Shown here: one piece after another, positions 14,786-23,325 of the stretch
Layout: each line of letters begins with the position of its first letter
How positions within the stretch are numbered: the first letter of the stretch is position 1
Source of the DNA: Fluviicola sp.
Lineage (GTDB): Bacteria > Bacteroidota > Bacteroidia > Flavobacteriales_D > Crocinitomicaceae
Length of the DNA stretch: 37,286 nucleotides
NCBI GenBank assembly: GCA_020849495.1
Contig: JADLGD010000107.1
Coordinates: forward strand, 1-37,286
Direction: 5' to 3'
Notes under the pieces: model-generated
Seen by the model: only the letters and a program-made list of their open reading frames with translations
Told to the model about the DNA's origin: nothing
Database searches by the model: none
Program-made: the position numbers and the translations under genes

Positions 14786-15541
14786 TCACCTCACTCCTTC
14801 AAACACCCCCAATCCAAACAAGGCGAAATCGTATTTACACGGATCTTCCGGGTCAAATTCAACCAAAGCTTCTTGGATTTCCGCAACGGATTTCCAATCG
14901 TTTTGTGTGCGGGTCAAAATTCCTAGTTTTCGGGCAACGTTTCCGGTGTGTACATCCAAGGGCAAGTGTAATTCTGACATTGGAATGCGATTCCAAATTC
15001 CAAAATCTACTCCGTTCGCATCAGAACGTACCATCCAACGCAAAAACATGTTCAAGCGTTTGGCTGATGAACCTTTCATCGGATTCGCAAGGTGTTTCTC
15101 TGTTCTGTGTGGAAATGGTGCCGCTGTAAATTGTTCCCTGAAATGATTGATCCGATTGAACGAACCCAAGCTTCCATCTTTAGGCAGGAACCATTCTTCC
15201 AAGCTTTTGTGTTGGGAATAACAACGTTTCAAGGATACAAAAAAAGCATTCAAATCTTCACCATTGAAGGTACGATGTACAAATTGATGCGCTTGTTCTT
15301 CGTAGTTGCAAATGTATTCGTAGGGTTTTCCTCCCATGATATTAATGATACGCTCGCCGCTCGTAATGATCGATTTACGATTTCCCCAAGCAATTGTCGC
15401 TGCCAAAAAAGCAACGATTTCTATGTCTTGTTGTTTGGTAAAACGATGGGGGAGTTGGACAGGATCTGAATCTAAAAAACGTGGATGATTGTAAAATGCT
15501 GCTTTCTCGTCCAACAGCTGTTTCAATGCAATTTGATCCAT
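14786..15541 (-). CDS. TIGR02757 family protein (DUF2400)
   Basis: A 251-residue protein of a conserved but uncharacterised family. Typical blocks are LLDEKAAFYNHPRFLDSDPV, KQQDIEIVAFLAATIAWGNR, the middle GSSAKRLNMFLRWMVRSD, and the C-terminal IPMSELHLPLDVHTGNVARK followed by LGVFEG. The pattern of helices and the conserved LDVHTGNVAR stretch resemble helix-hairpin-helix DNA glycosylase folds, but no catalytic residues are established. It is the last gene of the ribBA-lolD group: its ATG lies 1 base past the lolD stop, so it is surely co-transcribed. Confidence 0.88.
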   Translation of the reverse strand: MDQIALKQLLDEKAAFYNHPRFLDSDPVQLPHRFTKQQDIEIVAFLAATIAWGNRKSIITSGERIINIMGGKPYEYICNYEEQAHQFVHRTFNGEDLNAFFVSLKRCYSQHKSLEEWFLPKDGSLGSFNRINHFREQFTAAPFPHRTEKHLANPMKGSSAKRLNMFLRWMVRSDANGVDFGIWNRIPMSELHLPLDVHTGNVARKLGILTRTQNDWKSVAEIQEALVEFDPEDPCKYDFALFGLGVFEGVR

Positions 15542-15542
15542 T

Positions 15543-16196
15543 TTAAAGCACCAATAAACCGTCAGCCATGGTAATGGTTCTATCCGCCATCTCAGCCAAT
15601 TGGTTGTTGTGGGTCACAATCACGAATGTTTGTCCAAATTCATCGCGCAAATCGAAGAACAATTGGTGCAATTCTGCTGCATTTTTAGAATCCAAATTTC
15701 CAGAAGGTTCGTCAGCAAAAATTACCGCTGGTTGATTCATCAATGCTCTTGCAACAGCTACTCGTTGTTGCTCACCACCAGAAAGCGCCATCGGTTGATG
15801 GTTCATGCGGTCTTTCAAACCTAAACGTTCCAATAATTGGGAGGCACGTGTTTTCGCATCCGATTGATTTTTCCCACCAATTAAAGCAGGAAACATGACG
15901 TTTTCGATTGCTGAGAATTCTGGCAACAATTGATGAAATTGGAAAATGAAACCAATTTTAGTATTTCTGAAATGGGCTAACTCGTTACTGGATAATTGAA
16001 AAGGCTGAATCCCATCCAAACTCAACATCCCAGCATCTGGTTTGTCCAATGTGCCCAATAATTGCAAAAGTGTTGTTTTACCAGCACCAGAAGAACCAAC
16101 AATGGAAACAATTTCTCCTTGTTGGATACTCAAATCAATTCCTTTGAGCACTTCTAACTGTCCGTACTTTTTGGTCAATCCTTGGGCAATCAGCAT
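15543..16196 (-). CDS. lolD: LolD-like ABC transporter ATP-binding protein
   Basis: A 217-residue ATPase of the LolD/MacB-type ABC group. Walker A is GSSGAGKT (34-41), the Q-loop region reads [21 protein letters not shown] (a 21-residue stretch beginning at 83, strongly LolD-like), the signature is LSGGEQ (138-143), and Walker B is [12 protein letters not shown] (158-169). In the LolCDE complex this subunit powers release of lipoproteins from the inner membrane. No permease gene is adjacent, which is common for lolD in Bacteroidota, so the partner is assumed. Its start codon overlaps the ribBA stop by one base (TAATG), and TIGR02757 follows directly. Confidence 0.88.
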   Translation of the reverse strand: MLIAQGLTKKYGQLEVLKGIDLSIQQGEIVSIVGSSGAGKTTLLQLLGTLDKPDAGMLSLDGIQPFQLSSNELAHFRNTKIGFIFQFHQLLPEFSAIENVMFPALIGGKNQSDAKTRASQLLERLGLKDRMNHQPMALSGGEQQRVAVARALMNQPAVIFADEPSGNLDSKNAAELHQLFFDLRDEFGQTFVIVTHNNQLAEMADRTITMADGLLVL

Positions 16197-17410
16197 TATT
16201 TTTTCATATTAAGTGAGTGACCCATTTTGTCGACTTTTGTCTGCAAATAACGTTCGTTGTGAATGTTTCTTCCAGCCTCAACTGCAACGTTTTCAACGAT
16301 CTCCATTCCGTATCCGATCAAACCTGAACGTTTTTTCGGATTGTTCGACATCAAACGCATTTTCTTCACGCCTAAATCGTGTAAAATCTGAGCACCAATT
16401 CCGTATTCGCGTTGATCACTTTCGAAGCCTAATTTGATGTTTGCTTCCACCGTATCGTAACCTTCTTCTTGTAATTTGTAGGCTTTCAATTTGTTCAACA
16501 AACCGATGCCTCTTCCTTCTTGGTTCAAGTACAAAATGACACCTTTTCCTTCTTCTTCAATTTTGCGCATCGCGAATTCCAATTGTGGACCGCAATCACA
16601 ACGACAAGAACCGAAAATATCACCTGTAATACAAGAAGAGTGTACACGTACTAAAATTGGTTCGTTGATGTCCCATTCACCTTTTACCAAAGCCAAATGC
16701 TCTTGTCCGGTTGAATTTACGGAATAAGCTACTAAATCAAAGTTTCCAACTTTGGTAGGCATATCTACTTTCACTTCACGAGTGATCAAGGATTCATGTT
16801 TCATTCTATAAGCAATTAAATCTGCTATAGAAACAATCTTTAAGTTAAAACGTTCAGCGATTTTGAATAATTCTGGTAAACGCGACATGGTACCATCTTC
16901 GTTCAAGATCTCACAAATGACCCCAGCAGGTTCAAAACCAGCTAGTCGCGATAAATCTGTAGCTGCTTCTGTGTGTCCAGCTCTTCGCAATACACCTTCT
17001 TTTCTTGCACGTAAAGGGAAAATATGTCCTGGTTTTCCTAATTCTTCAGGTTTCGTATTGGGGTCAACAAGCGCTAAAACCGTTTTAGATCGGTCGCTTG
17101 CAGAGATTCCAGTAGTACAACCATTTCCTATTAAGTCAATCGAAACGGTGAAAGGAGTTTCATAAGTTGCAGAGTTGCGGCTCACCATCATTTCCAATTG
17201 CAATTCATCGCAACGTTCTTCTTCCAATGGAGCACAAATCAATCCGCGACCATGAGTAGCCATGAAATTAATGACTTCTGGCGTTGCATTTCTAGCGGCA
17301 GTAAGGAAATCACCTTCGTTTTCACGATCTTCATCGTCAACAACAATAATGACTTCACCAGCTTGAATAGCAGCGATCGCTTCTTCGATTGTATTTAGTT
17401 TGCTCGACAT
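16196..17410 (-). CDS. ribBA: bifunctional 3,4-dihydroxy-2-butanone-4-phosphate synthase / GTP cyclohydrolase II
   Basis: A 404-residue fusion of the two entry enzymes of riboflavin synthesis. The N-terminal half (RibB) shows the acidic metal-binding loop [11 protein letters not shown] (25-35), [10 protein letters not shown] and [17 protein letters not shown], which hold the catalytic residues. The C-terminal half (RibA) shows the zinc site [19 protein letters not shown], with three Cys ligands, [16 protein letters not shown], and [11 protein letters not shown]. Both active sites appear complete. It opens a three-gene operon with lolD and TIGR02757. A -7 box lies at 17430-17437; no FMN riboswitch is visible in the short leader. 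Confidence 0.97.
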   Translation of the reverse strand: MSSKLNTIEEAIAAIQAGEVIIVVDDEDRENEGDFLTAARNATPEVINFMATHGRGLICAPLEEERCDELQLEMMVSRNSATYETPFTVSIDLIGNGCTTGISASDRSKTVLALVDPNTKPEELGKPGHIFPLRARKEGVLRRAGHTEAATDLSRLAGFEPAGVICEILNEDGTMSRLPELFKIAERFNLKIVSIADLIAYRMKHESLITREVKVDMPTKVGNFDLVAYSVNSTGQEHLALVKGEWDINEPILVRVHSSCITGDIFGSCRCDCGPQLEFAMRKIEEEGKGVILYLNQEGRGIGLLNKLKAYKLQEEGYDTVEANIKLGFESDQREYGIGAQILHDLGVKKMRLMSNNPKKRSGLIGYGMEIVENVAVEAGRNIHNERYLQTKVDKMGHSLNMKK

Positions 17411-17429
17411 CTTTAAAACTTAATTGATG

Positions 17430-17437
17430 CAAAGGTA
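17430..17437 (-). promoter_or_regulatory. -7 box (TACCTTTG) of ribBA
   Basis: An exact TAnnTTTG match on the minus strand, 19 bases before the ATG. The -33 element is unclear (only a CTG at distance 23). The leader would be too short for a riboswitch. Confidence 0.45.
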
Positions 17438-17465
17438 ACCCTAAAACACTAGAAATTGTTCAGAA

Positions 17466-17927
17466 TTAGTTAATCTTTTTGAAAGGAAAGCGCATTTCAT
17501 TGGGATCATTTGGGAAATTTTCAATCCAAACTTCCATTTCATCGCCAGTTGGTTCTACGTAAATGATACGTTTCGGGAAATCGTTGTCATTATTGACAAA
17601 AATCAAGGTGTCATTGTGAATGTCATCACACACAAAATCCATGTTTTTGGTTTTTGTTTTGATGCGATACGTTAATTGATCTTTATTTAAAAGCAAATTG
17701 ATGTGTTCGTAATCCTTGGATTTTTTATCGTGCCAAACCGTTACAGCCGTAAAGCCAGTTTTGTTTTTGTACCAATATTCCGTGATTAAAAATCCGTCGT
17801 AGTTTGTTTTCCATTTTCCCAGCAACCAATGAGGCATTTTATATTCATTTTGCTGACAAGCGTATAAACTAATGATTACTATGAAGATTGAAATAAGTCG
17901 TTGAGTAAAGCGTTTTGAGTTTTCCAT
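17466..17927 (-). CDS. small lipoprotein, DUF6265-like
   Basis: A 153-residue protein with a lipoprotein signal (LISIFIVIISLYACQQ; lipidated Cys at about 24). The mature part begins MPHWLLGKWKTN, followed by beta-strand segments (YEHINLLLNKDQLTYRIKTK, ending RMRFPF-like MRFPFKKIN). The start WLLGKW and the layout recall DUF6265-type or lipocalin-like lipoproteins; this is tentative. Its first 49 bases overlap the end of the glycosyltransferase gene in another frame. The overlap is supported because the overlapping part encodes the signal peptide. Confidence 0.75.
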   Translation of the reverse strand: MENSKRFTQRLISIFIVIISLYACQQNEYKMPHWLLGKWKTNYDGFLITEYWYKNKTGFTAVTVWHDKKSKDYEHINLLLNKDQLTYRIKTKTKNMDFVCDDIHNDTLIFVNNDNDFPKRIIYVEPTGDEMEVWIENFPNDPNEMRFPFKKIN

Positions 17928-19069
17928 GTGTAGTTTTGTTCCACAAAATTTCGTCCATTCAGTGCTAGCTCACTAAATATATCTTTATCATTTAGAAAAC
18001 GGGTAGTAATTTCGACGAATTCGTTAAAATTCTCTGCCAATTCGATGTTTTTGTGGTTTTTCCCTTTCAAAGCATTGTTAGCTAAGCTTGTTGTGATACA
18101 TGGAAGACCACTCGCCATTGCTTCTAATAATTTGTTTTGCAGGCCAGTTCCGATGAATAAAGGCGCAATGAATAACCTGGAACTTTGATAACTCACACGT
18201 ATATCATCCACCCAACCTGAAACGGTAATTTGATTGGAAGCAAGATTCAAAATGCGTTGAGTTGGATTGGCTCCAGAAAGCAATAGAGAAGGAGTGAGGC
18301 CTTTTTGTTTCAAAGCCGGAAGCAATTTTTCAGCTAAAAATACCGCTGCCTCAATGTTTGGAGCGTAGGAGAAATTCCCAGTGAAAAGGATGTCGTATTG
18401 TTTTTCACAGTTTAAATCTTCAAAAAAAGCAGCGTCCACACCATTTGGAATGACTTTAATCGTTGTGTTTTTAGGATGCAAAATGAAGTTTCTGTCCTGC
18501 AATGAAATAATGACCTTGTGTTCAAAGTAGTCGAACACACTGCGCTCATAACGCGAAAGACGTTTGCTTTCATTTCTGTAAAACCAGCGTTTGAACCATT
18601 TCTCCGTATCTATTCGGCGTTCCATCCCTTTACTCAAGGCGTCCATGTAATCAATTGTTTTCGGACAGAAATGATAATCTTTTACGTATTCAGCCACACG
18701 GACCAATTGACAATAAATGTGATCGGGTTTTAAATCGGTTAAAATTTGTTTGATTTTGCGAGCGTGTTTTAATCGATAGAAATACTGAACTTGAAATGGT
18801 TTTCCGCTAAAAAAAGAACGCATTAATTCCAAGAATAACCCGCTCTTTGTCAATGGAAACAAGTAGATCGTTTGACAAAACTGTTTTACTTCTTGCAATT
18901 CGTTTTCAGGAATAGTTCGATCAGTACAACAAGCCAAGGTAATATCATAAGTTGCAGCTAAGCTTTTTATCTGATTGTATGCACGCAATTTATCTCCTTT
19001 CTCCAAAGGATAAGGAAAACGTGACAACATGATAAACAATGAAGGTTTAGCATCCAAAAGCAGCAACAA
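17879..19069 (-). CDS. family 4 glycosyltransferase
   Basis: A GT-B fold glycosyltransferase of up to 396 residues. The N-terminal strand and loop read FIMLSRFPYPLEKGDKLRAY, like the sugar transferases of the EpsH1/PEP-CTERM-associated (TIGR03087-like) group. The C-terminal donor-binding half has IPNGVDAAFFE, FTGNFSYAPNIEAAVFL, and PLFIGTGLQNKLLEAMASGL, the GT4 signature including the catalytic-region Glu (LLEAMASG). It likely adds a sugar to a surface glycan. The start is uncertain: the frame opens with TTG at 19069 inside the preceding gene. The first ATG (19030) would cut into the first strand, so a TTG or other weak start upstream is likely. The preceding gene overlaps by 23 bases. Confidence 0.87.
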   Translation of the reverse strand: MLLLLDAKPSLFIMLSRFPYPLEKGDKLRAYNQIKSLAATYDITLACCTDRTIPENELQEVKQFCQTIYLFPLTKSGLFLELMRSFFSGKPFQVQYFYRLKHARKIKQILTDLKPDHIYCQLVRVAEYVKDYHFCPKTIDYMDALSKGMERRIDTEKWFKRWFYRNESKRLSRYERSVFDYFEHKVIISLQDRNFILHPKNTTIKVIPNGVDAAFFEDLNCEKQYDILFTGNFSYAPNIEAAVFLAEKLLPALKQKGLTPSLLLSGANPTQRILNLASNQITVSGWVDDIRVSYQSSRLFIAPLFIGTGLQNKLLEAMASGLPCITTSLANNALKGKNHKNIELAENFNEFVEITTRFLNDKDIFSELALNGRNFVEQNYTWKTQNALLNDLFQSS

Positions 19070-20213
19070 TTAACGATTTACAATGAGCAAAGCTATGCTT
19101 ATTCGATATATATGCAAGGGCCTTTTTTGAATTTTGAGTTCTTAACTCAAGTGAATTGGTAATCAATTCTATTTGAGCAAACCATTCTTGAGGAGATTCA
19201 GCAATTAAAATCCCCGCTGCTTCCGCATCAATTCCAGCTGCACCTAAATTTGTAGTGATACACGGTACGCCAAGTGCCAATGCTTCTAACAATTTGATAC
19301 GAATACCACTGCCACTTTGAATTGGAGAAACCAAAATCCCCGCATTTTGCATGAACTGGTTCACATTTGGCACGCGTCCTACAACAGTAATACTTTCTGG
19401 AAACCGACTTTTGTCAATGGATTCAGCATGTGACCCTGCAACGATAAGTTGCGGTAAAGCCGAGTTTTTCGACCACAATTGATCTGCTAAATAATTCACA
19501 GCATCGATATTTGGCTGCCAATTCATAGATCCGAGGTGAAAACAAGTCGTTCGAGATAAATCGGCCGTAACTTCAGGCAACTCAATTGCTACTGGAATAT
19601 AATGAATGGGGGTTGTGATGTTTTTTAAACGCAAGATCTTACTATCTTCTTCAGACATCGTCCAAATTTGATGAGCTGCATTTAAAATAATCGCTTCTTC
19701 TTTTTGTAAGGTTTGATACAAAGCTTTCAAATACTGCTTCTTCAGCTTGCTTTTCTCCTCATCCGCCAATGTTCGCCAGATCTCATGTTCCACATTGTGT
19801 GCTCTAACAATAAAACGCGAACGAAAGTGCTGTTTCAATTTCGGCAATAATGCGGCTGCAAAAAGACTATCAAAAATCACGACATCGTAATCTTCATTGA
19901 GCTGTTTTCTCAAAGCCTCTTCAAGTTGCGATGTTTGAAAACGTTTTAGATTGTAATTGTTTCGAGTGATCAAATGCCAAAGCGCAGCAAGAGGTTTGAC
20001 CGAAGTGTCTAGCTCAAGCGTTAGTATTTTACGAAAGTACTTGGAAAGATGCTCTGAAGATGCTTTTGAAAAGGGATGTTTTTGAGTGGAAAAAATAAAA
20101 CCATCAACTATCCAATTCGGATCCTGTAAACTATGAATGAATTGCATCATTGCAAAGCAACCACCATCGATAACAGGATAAGGAACTTTTGAGCTGACGT
20201 AAAGAATTTTCAT
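19047..20213 (-). CDS. family 4 glycosyltransferase
   Basis: A 388-residue GT-B glycosyltransferase. It begins MKILYVSSKVPYPVIDGG, has RAHNVEHEIWRTLADEE in the N-terminal acceptor half, and the donor half has FHLGSMNWQPNIDAVNYL, VVGRVPNVNQFMQNAGILVSP and SGSGIRIKLLEALALGVPCI with the GT4 Glu. It probably extends the same glycan as the next gene. The start overlaps the LptF/G stop by 4 bases, and the stop overlaps the next glycosyltransferase, so the three are translated from one message. Confidence 0.9.
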   Translation of the reverse strand: MKILYVSSKVPYPVIDGGCFAMMQFIHSLQDPNWIVDGFIFSTQKHPFSKASSEHLSKYFRKILTLELDTSVKPLAALWHLITRNNYNLKRFQTSQLEEALRKQLNEDYDVVIFDSLFAAALLPKLKQHFRSRFIVRAHNVEHEIWRTLADEEKSKLKKQYLKALYQTLQKEEAIILNAAHQIWTMSEEDSKILRLKNITTPIHYIPVAIELPEVTADLSRTTCFHLGSMNWQPNIDAVNYLADQLWSKNSALPQLIVAGSHAESIDKSRFPESITVVGRVPNVNQFMQNAGILVSPIQSGSGIRIKLLEALALGVPCITTNLGAAGIDAEAAGILIAESPQEWFAQIELITNSLELRTQNSKKALAYISNKHSFAHCKSLIVAAFGC

Positions 20214-21676
20214 CGTTTTCTACCAAAAGAAAAAATGATTACCCACAATTTACGATCGCTTACTTTTAAATCATTCGCTGCTGCCATCATGAGTAGAAAA
20301 GCAATAGGAGAGAGGGCTACGGTTGGCATCCACATTCCCCAGAAAGGTGTAAGTGTGTTGGTATTCGCTAAGTTTTCACCAATACTAAACAACACAAAAT
20401 AGATCATGAATAAGAGCGTTGCAATAACAACTGGAGCTCCAAATCCACCTTTACGAACAATTGCTCCAAGTGGTGCGCCCACAAAGAACAAAATGATAAT
20501 GGTGGCAGACAAAGCGATTTTCTTGTGGAATTCAATCAAGTACTTGTTTGCGCGATCATTGATCGAATTGATATTTGCACCTTGACTTTCCAAATTGGCA
20601 TTCATATTTCGCAATGATACAATTGCGGTATTCAAAGCCGCGATGCGTTCTTCTTTCGTGAAAGAAGCTTCTGTCAATACTTTTGAAGGGATCGCTTGTA
20701 ATTGTTCAATGCGTGGGTTTGGCTTTTGTCTGGAGGAAGAAGCGTAGAATTTACTCATGAAAAATGGCCGTTCCCCTTTGCGTTGCATTGCGAAGTTTTT
20801 GAACGATTTCTCAGCTTCTTTTTGCATGTCATTCAAGGCATCTTGTATTTGAAAGACATTCAACATTTCGTATTCATCCTTGAACAAATCCTCATCCGAA
20901 CGATTTAGATTGAAACCCATCAAATCCATTTTATAGGTAGCATGATTAAAAGTGGTATTTCGTGCAGGTCTAAAATTCCCACCAGTATGCAAAGCCTTAC
21001 CATCTGTTTTAAAAATCGGAGCTTGCGCATTCAATTCTTCGTGGATTTTTCCATTTCTCAGTCGAAATAACAAATAATCACCACGTTCGCTTTTGTAAAC
21101 CGTTCCTGAATCTGCTTTCACTGTTTTCAATACTTGAGGCTCTGTGTAATCGTGAATGGTAATTCCAGTAAACGAATTATCTGTACCACTTTCAACCTTG
21201 ATGGCATAACCATCAATTTCTTTCGAATAAGAGCCTGGCGTCAACAACATGGCCACTTTTGTTTCTTGAATATCAAAAATCAAGGAATGCCATTTGAGAT
21301 TGGCCACTGGAATGACATAATTGGCAAAATAGAAGGTTCCTGTAGCGATGAGTAAAATCACCATAATGAGTGGTCGCATGATACGCAATAAACTCATTCC
21401 GGAAGATTTCAAGGCTGTTAATTCGTTGTTTTCAGCCAAATTCCCAAAAGTCATTATTGAACTCAATAAGATAGAAAGCGGTAATGCCAAAGGGATTAAA
21501 CTTGCAGAAACGTAGAAAAGCAATTCTAAAATCACCCACATGCTCAACCCTTTCCCCATTAAATCATCAATGTACTTCCAAGTAAATTGCATGATGAGCA
21601 TGAACATGGAAATAAAAAATGTCACCACGAATGGACCTGCAAATGAACGGATACTAAAAATGGTGAGTTTTTTCAC
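20210..21676 (-). CDS. LptF/LptG-family lipopolysaccharide export permease
   Basis: A 488-residue inner-membrane protein of the YjgP/YjgQ family. Together with LptB it would move lipopolysaccharide from the inner membrane towards the Lpt bridge. N-terminal membrane helices lie at about 14-34, 48-80 and 98-120, with the conserved ENNELTALKSSGMSLLRIM. A periplasmic beta-jellyroll region follows, then three C-terminal helices (LSATIIILFFVGAPLGAIVRKGG, cited here as starting near residue 395). It has a middle helical insertion (about 255-370) longer than in E. coli. The start codon is GTG (MKKLTIFSIRSF). A -7 box lies at 21694-21701. Two glycosyltransferases and a lipoprotein follow with overlaps, which fits an envelope-glycan role. 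Confidence 0.9.
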   Translation of the reverse strand: MKKLTIFSIRSFAGPFVVTFFISMFMLIMQFTWKYIDDLMGKGLSMWVILELLFYVSASLIPLALPLSILLSSIMTFGNLAENNELTALKSSGMSLLRIMRPLIMVILLIATGTFYFANYVIPVANLKWHSLIFDIQETKVAMLLTPGSYSKEIDGYAIKVESGTDNSFTGITIHDYTEPQVLKTVKADSGTVYKSERGDYLLFRLRNGKIHEELNAQAPIFKTDGKALHTGGNFRPARNTTFNHATYKMDLMGFNLNRSDEDLFKDEYEMLNVFQIQDALNDMQKEAEKSFKNFAMQRKGERPFFMSKFYASSSRQKPNPRIEQLQAIPSKVLTEASFTKEERIAALNTAIVSLRNMNANLESQGANINSINDRANKYLIEFHKKIALSATIIILFFVGAPLGAIVRKGGFGAPVVIATLLFMIYFVLFSIGENLANTNTLTPFWGMWMPTVALSPIAFLLMMAAANDLKVSDRKLWVIIFSFGRKR

Positions 21677-21693
21677 GGGTATTTTATGAAAGC

Positions 21694-21701
21694 CAAAGTT
21701 A
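21694..21701 (-). promoter_or_regulatory. -7 box (TAACTTTG) of the lptF/G operon
   Basis: An exact TAnnTTTG match on the minus strand, 17 bases before the GTG start. No TTG at normal spacing upstream. Confidence 0.5.
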
Positions 21702-21855
21702 GTAAACGAAATCCAAATGGGGAAATTGTTTTATTGAATGCGAGAGGCAATCAAAAGTTCAATTACTAACCATGGTAATTGGTGGTCAAATTGCAGTTTG
21801 ACCACTACTGATCCAAAAATCAAAAAAAATAAAGCAAGAAAGGTTTACATTTTTA

Positions 21856-21893
21856 TAGCGAGACCGAATCCGTCAGCTGACGGATGAACTCGG
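21856..21893. other. partial copy of the tRNA-Met 3' half carrying an 18-bp palindrome
   Basis: TAGCGAGACCGA (21856-21867) and GAACTCGG (21886-21893) are identical to parts of the tRNA-Met gene at its 3' end (T-arm and acceptor). Between them, instead of the T-loop, stands the perfect palindrome ATCCGTCAGCTGACGGAT (21868-21885). The true tRNA lies 57 bases further right. No other tRNA parts are present, so this is not a gene. It may be an att-site scar, an insertion into a tRNA copy, or a repeat element that uses tRNA sequence. Confidence 0.7.
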
Positions 21894-21921
21894 AACTCAA
21901 CATAAACTTTTTAAACAAAAA

Positions 21922-21947
21922 AAAGAGGAAGCGTTAACTTCCTCTTT
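21922..21947 (-). terminator. terminator of tRNA-Met
   Basis: A perfect 10-bp stem, AAAGAGGAAG (21922-21931) with CTTCCTCTTT (21938-21947), and a 6-base loop. On the minus strand it runs into eight T. It lies right after the tRNA 3' end. Confidence 0.88.
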
Positions 21948-21949
21948 AG

Positions 21950-22023
21950 TAGCGAGACCGAGAGTTGAACTCGGGACCTCAGGGTTATGAATCCTGCGCT
22001 CTAACCAACTGAGCTATCTCGCC
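21950..22023 (-). tRNA. tRNA-Met (anticodon CAT)
   Basis: A 74-base elongator-type tRNA on the minus strand. Acceptor arms GGCGAGA and TCTCGCT pair (first pair G-T); D-arm GCTC...GAGC; anticodon stem and loop CAGGA-TTCATAA-CCCTG; T-arm CCGAG-TTCAACT-CTCGG; discriminator A; CCA not encoded. The closing anticodon pair is A-C; the same CAGGATTCATAACCCTG arm is normal in Bacteroidota tRNA-Met. The lack of an initiator-type unpaired first position argues for elongator Met rather than fMet. Confidence 0.95.
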
Positions 22024-22060
22024 ATCTTTAACAAGACTGGTTATTTCTTGTTAGCGGGTG

Positions 22061-22090
22061 CAAAGATAGCACCTTTTTTATTTCTTGCAA
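22061..22090 (-). promoter_or_regulatory. Bacteroidota-type promoter of tRNA-Met
   Basis: On the minus strand: TTG at 22090-22088, a 19-base spacer, and the -7 box TATCTTTG at 22068-22061, an exact fit to TTG-N17-23-TAnnTTTG. It is 37 bases before the mature tRNA and just beyond the stop of the methyltransferase gene. It is the clearest promoter in the window. Confidence 0.78.
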
Positions 22091-22092
22091 GA

Positions 22093-22842
22093 CTAAGATC
22101 TATCTTCTTCAAATAAAATTTTAGTATTGTGTTTTAGCGTTCTGAAAATCAAAGAAATCAATAATGCACCAACAGTCCAATAAACATAATTCATTGAAGT
22201 AGGAACTTTTTCAGTGATGAACCATTCGCGTATATATGCAACGAAAATAAATCCAAGTGCAGTTGCTGTAATACCAGCATATTCTCTACGCATTATCGTT
22301 TTCATCGAAAAAGGAATTTCTCCTTTGATGTAATTTTTCATACTTGGCCAAAATGCAGGTACGGTGTTCGACCAATTCACATAGCTATCACCAAATTTGC
22401 GTTCTAAGAAACGTTCTTCAGCAAACATGATGCGTTCGTAGTATAACCAAAACAATAAACTCACTGTGATAATGAACCAAATATTGAATGTAAAACACAC
22501 AATACCAATCCACATGAAATAATTCCCTAAATAGAGTGGGTGACGAACAGTTGAATAAATCCCTTTTGTGTTCAATGCTTCTGCAACTTGTTCTTTGGTG
22601 TTTCTACCAGATGTATTTTTATTACTTGTTCCAATTGCAATTGCACGAATCACTTGTCCTAAAAAAGACATAGCGATTGCCGCACCAGTAAAAATGTAAT
22701 ACAATTGATCATTTTTCATAATCGCGTCCACATCCGTGAAATAAACCACTGGAATCGCCATTACGAATAGAATTACCGGAATTTGTCCTCTGTATTTGAA
22801 CAAAGTATTCCCTTTTTTTTCGAATGAATGTACTAATGCCAT
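22093..22842 (-). CDS. ICMT-like membrane methyltransferase
   Basis: A 249-residue integral membrane protein with about six helices. The middle holds the isoprenylcysteine carboxyl methyltransferase/phospholipid methyltransferase signature: KGIYSTVRHPLYLGNYFMWI, with the R-H-P-x-Y SAM-site motif, then YYERIMFAEERFLERKFGDS and YVNW. The E-E-x-x-L-x-x-x-F-G-x-x-Y motif is complete. The substrate is unknown; lipids, quinones or prenyl groups are possible. It stands between tRNA-Met and the divergent START-like gene. Confidence 0.85.
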   Translation of the reverse strand: MALVHSFEKKGNTLFKYRGQIPVILFVMAIPVVYFTDVDAIMKNDQLYYIFTGAAIAMSFLGQVIRAIAIGTSNKNTSGRNTKEQVAEALNTKGIYSTVRHPLYLGNYFMWIGIVCFTFNIWFIITVSLLFWLYYERIMFAEERFLERKFGDSYVNWSNTVPAFWPSMKNYIKGEIPFSMKTIMRREYAGITATALGFIFVAYIREWFITEKVPTSMNYVYWTVGALLISLIFRTLKHNTKILFEEDRS

Positions 22843-22905
22843 GAAAAGAAATGTGTATATTTCGTTTTTAGAATATTTTGCGAAGTTAACATTATTAAAA
22901 CTACT

Positions 22906-23295
22906 ATGACAAAAAAGGAGAAATTCGAATTAGAGTATGTGTTAAAAACTGCTCCAAAAGTGTTGGAAAAATTGATCTCTACACCCGATGGTTTAAGTGA
23001 ATGGTTTGCCGACGATGTCATGGTTAAAGATGATATATATACCTTTCACTGGGATGGAAGCGATGAACAAGCGCGTTTGTTAGCTAAAAAGAATGGTGAC
23101 GCTTTGAAATGGCAATGGCTGTATGACGAAGAGGATGAGCTGGATACGTTTTTTGAAATGAAATACACCATCGACCCGATGACGAAAGCGGTTATCTTGA
23201 CAATAACAGATTTTGCAGAACCAACTGAAAAAGAAGAAATTGTTCGCTTGTGGGAATCACAAGTTGGAAATCTAAGACGTGTAATAGGCGCATAA
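22906..23295 (+). CDS. START-like (SRPBCC-fold) domain protein
   Basis: A 129-residue cytosolic protein with the helix-grip fold seen in the START/AHA1-like family common in Bacteroidota. Blocks are KFELEYVLKTAPKVLEKLIS, the turn PDGLSEWFADDV, WKWQWLYDEE-like LKWQWLYDEEDELDTFFEMK, and a C-terminal helix EIVRLWESQVGNLRRVIG. A small hydrophobic ligand is likely for the fold, but the physiological one is unknown. It is divergent from the ICMT-like gene and ends at a terminator whose stem overlaps its stop codon region. Confidence 0.85.
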   Translation: MTKKEKFELEYVLKTAPKVLEKLISTPDGLSEWFADDVMVKDDIYTFHWDGSDEQARLLAKKNGDALKWQWLYDEEDELDTFFEMKYTIDPMTKAVILTITDFAEPTEKEEIVRLWESQVGNLRRVIGA

Positions 23296-23324
23296 AAAAG
23301 GGACAATTATTTGTCCCTTTTTTT
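23295..23324. terminator. bidirectional terminator between the START-like gene and the M3 peptidase gene
   Basis: A perfect 12-bp stem, AAAAAGGGACAA (23295-23306) with TTGTCCCTTTTT (23311-23322), and a 4-base loop. T-runs follow on both strands, so it serves both converging genes. Confidence 0.9.
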
Positions 23325-23325
23325 G

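Noticed and set aside
17401-17465. FMN riboswitch before ribBA
   Set aside because: The leader between the -7 box and the ATG is under 25 bases and has no conserved RFN elements.
21856-21893. A second tRNA gene
   Set aside because: Only parts of the acceptor and T-arm are present; the D-arm and anticodon arm are missing.
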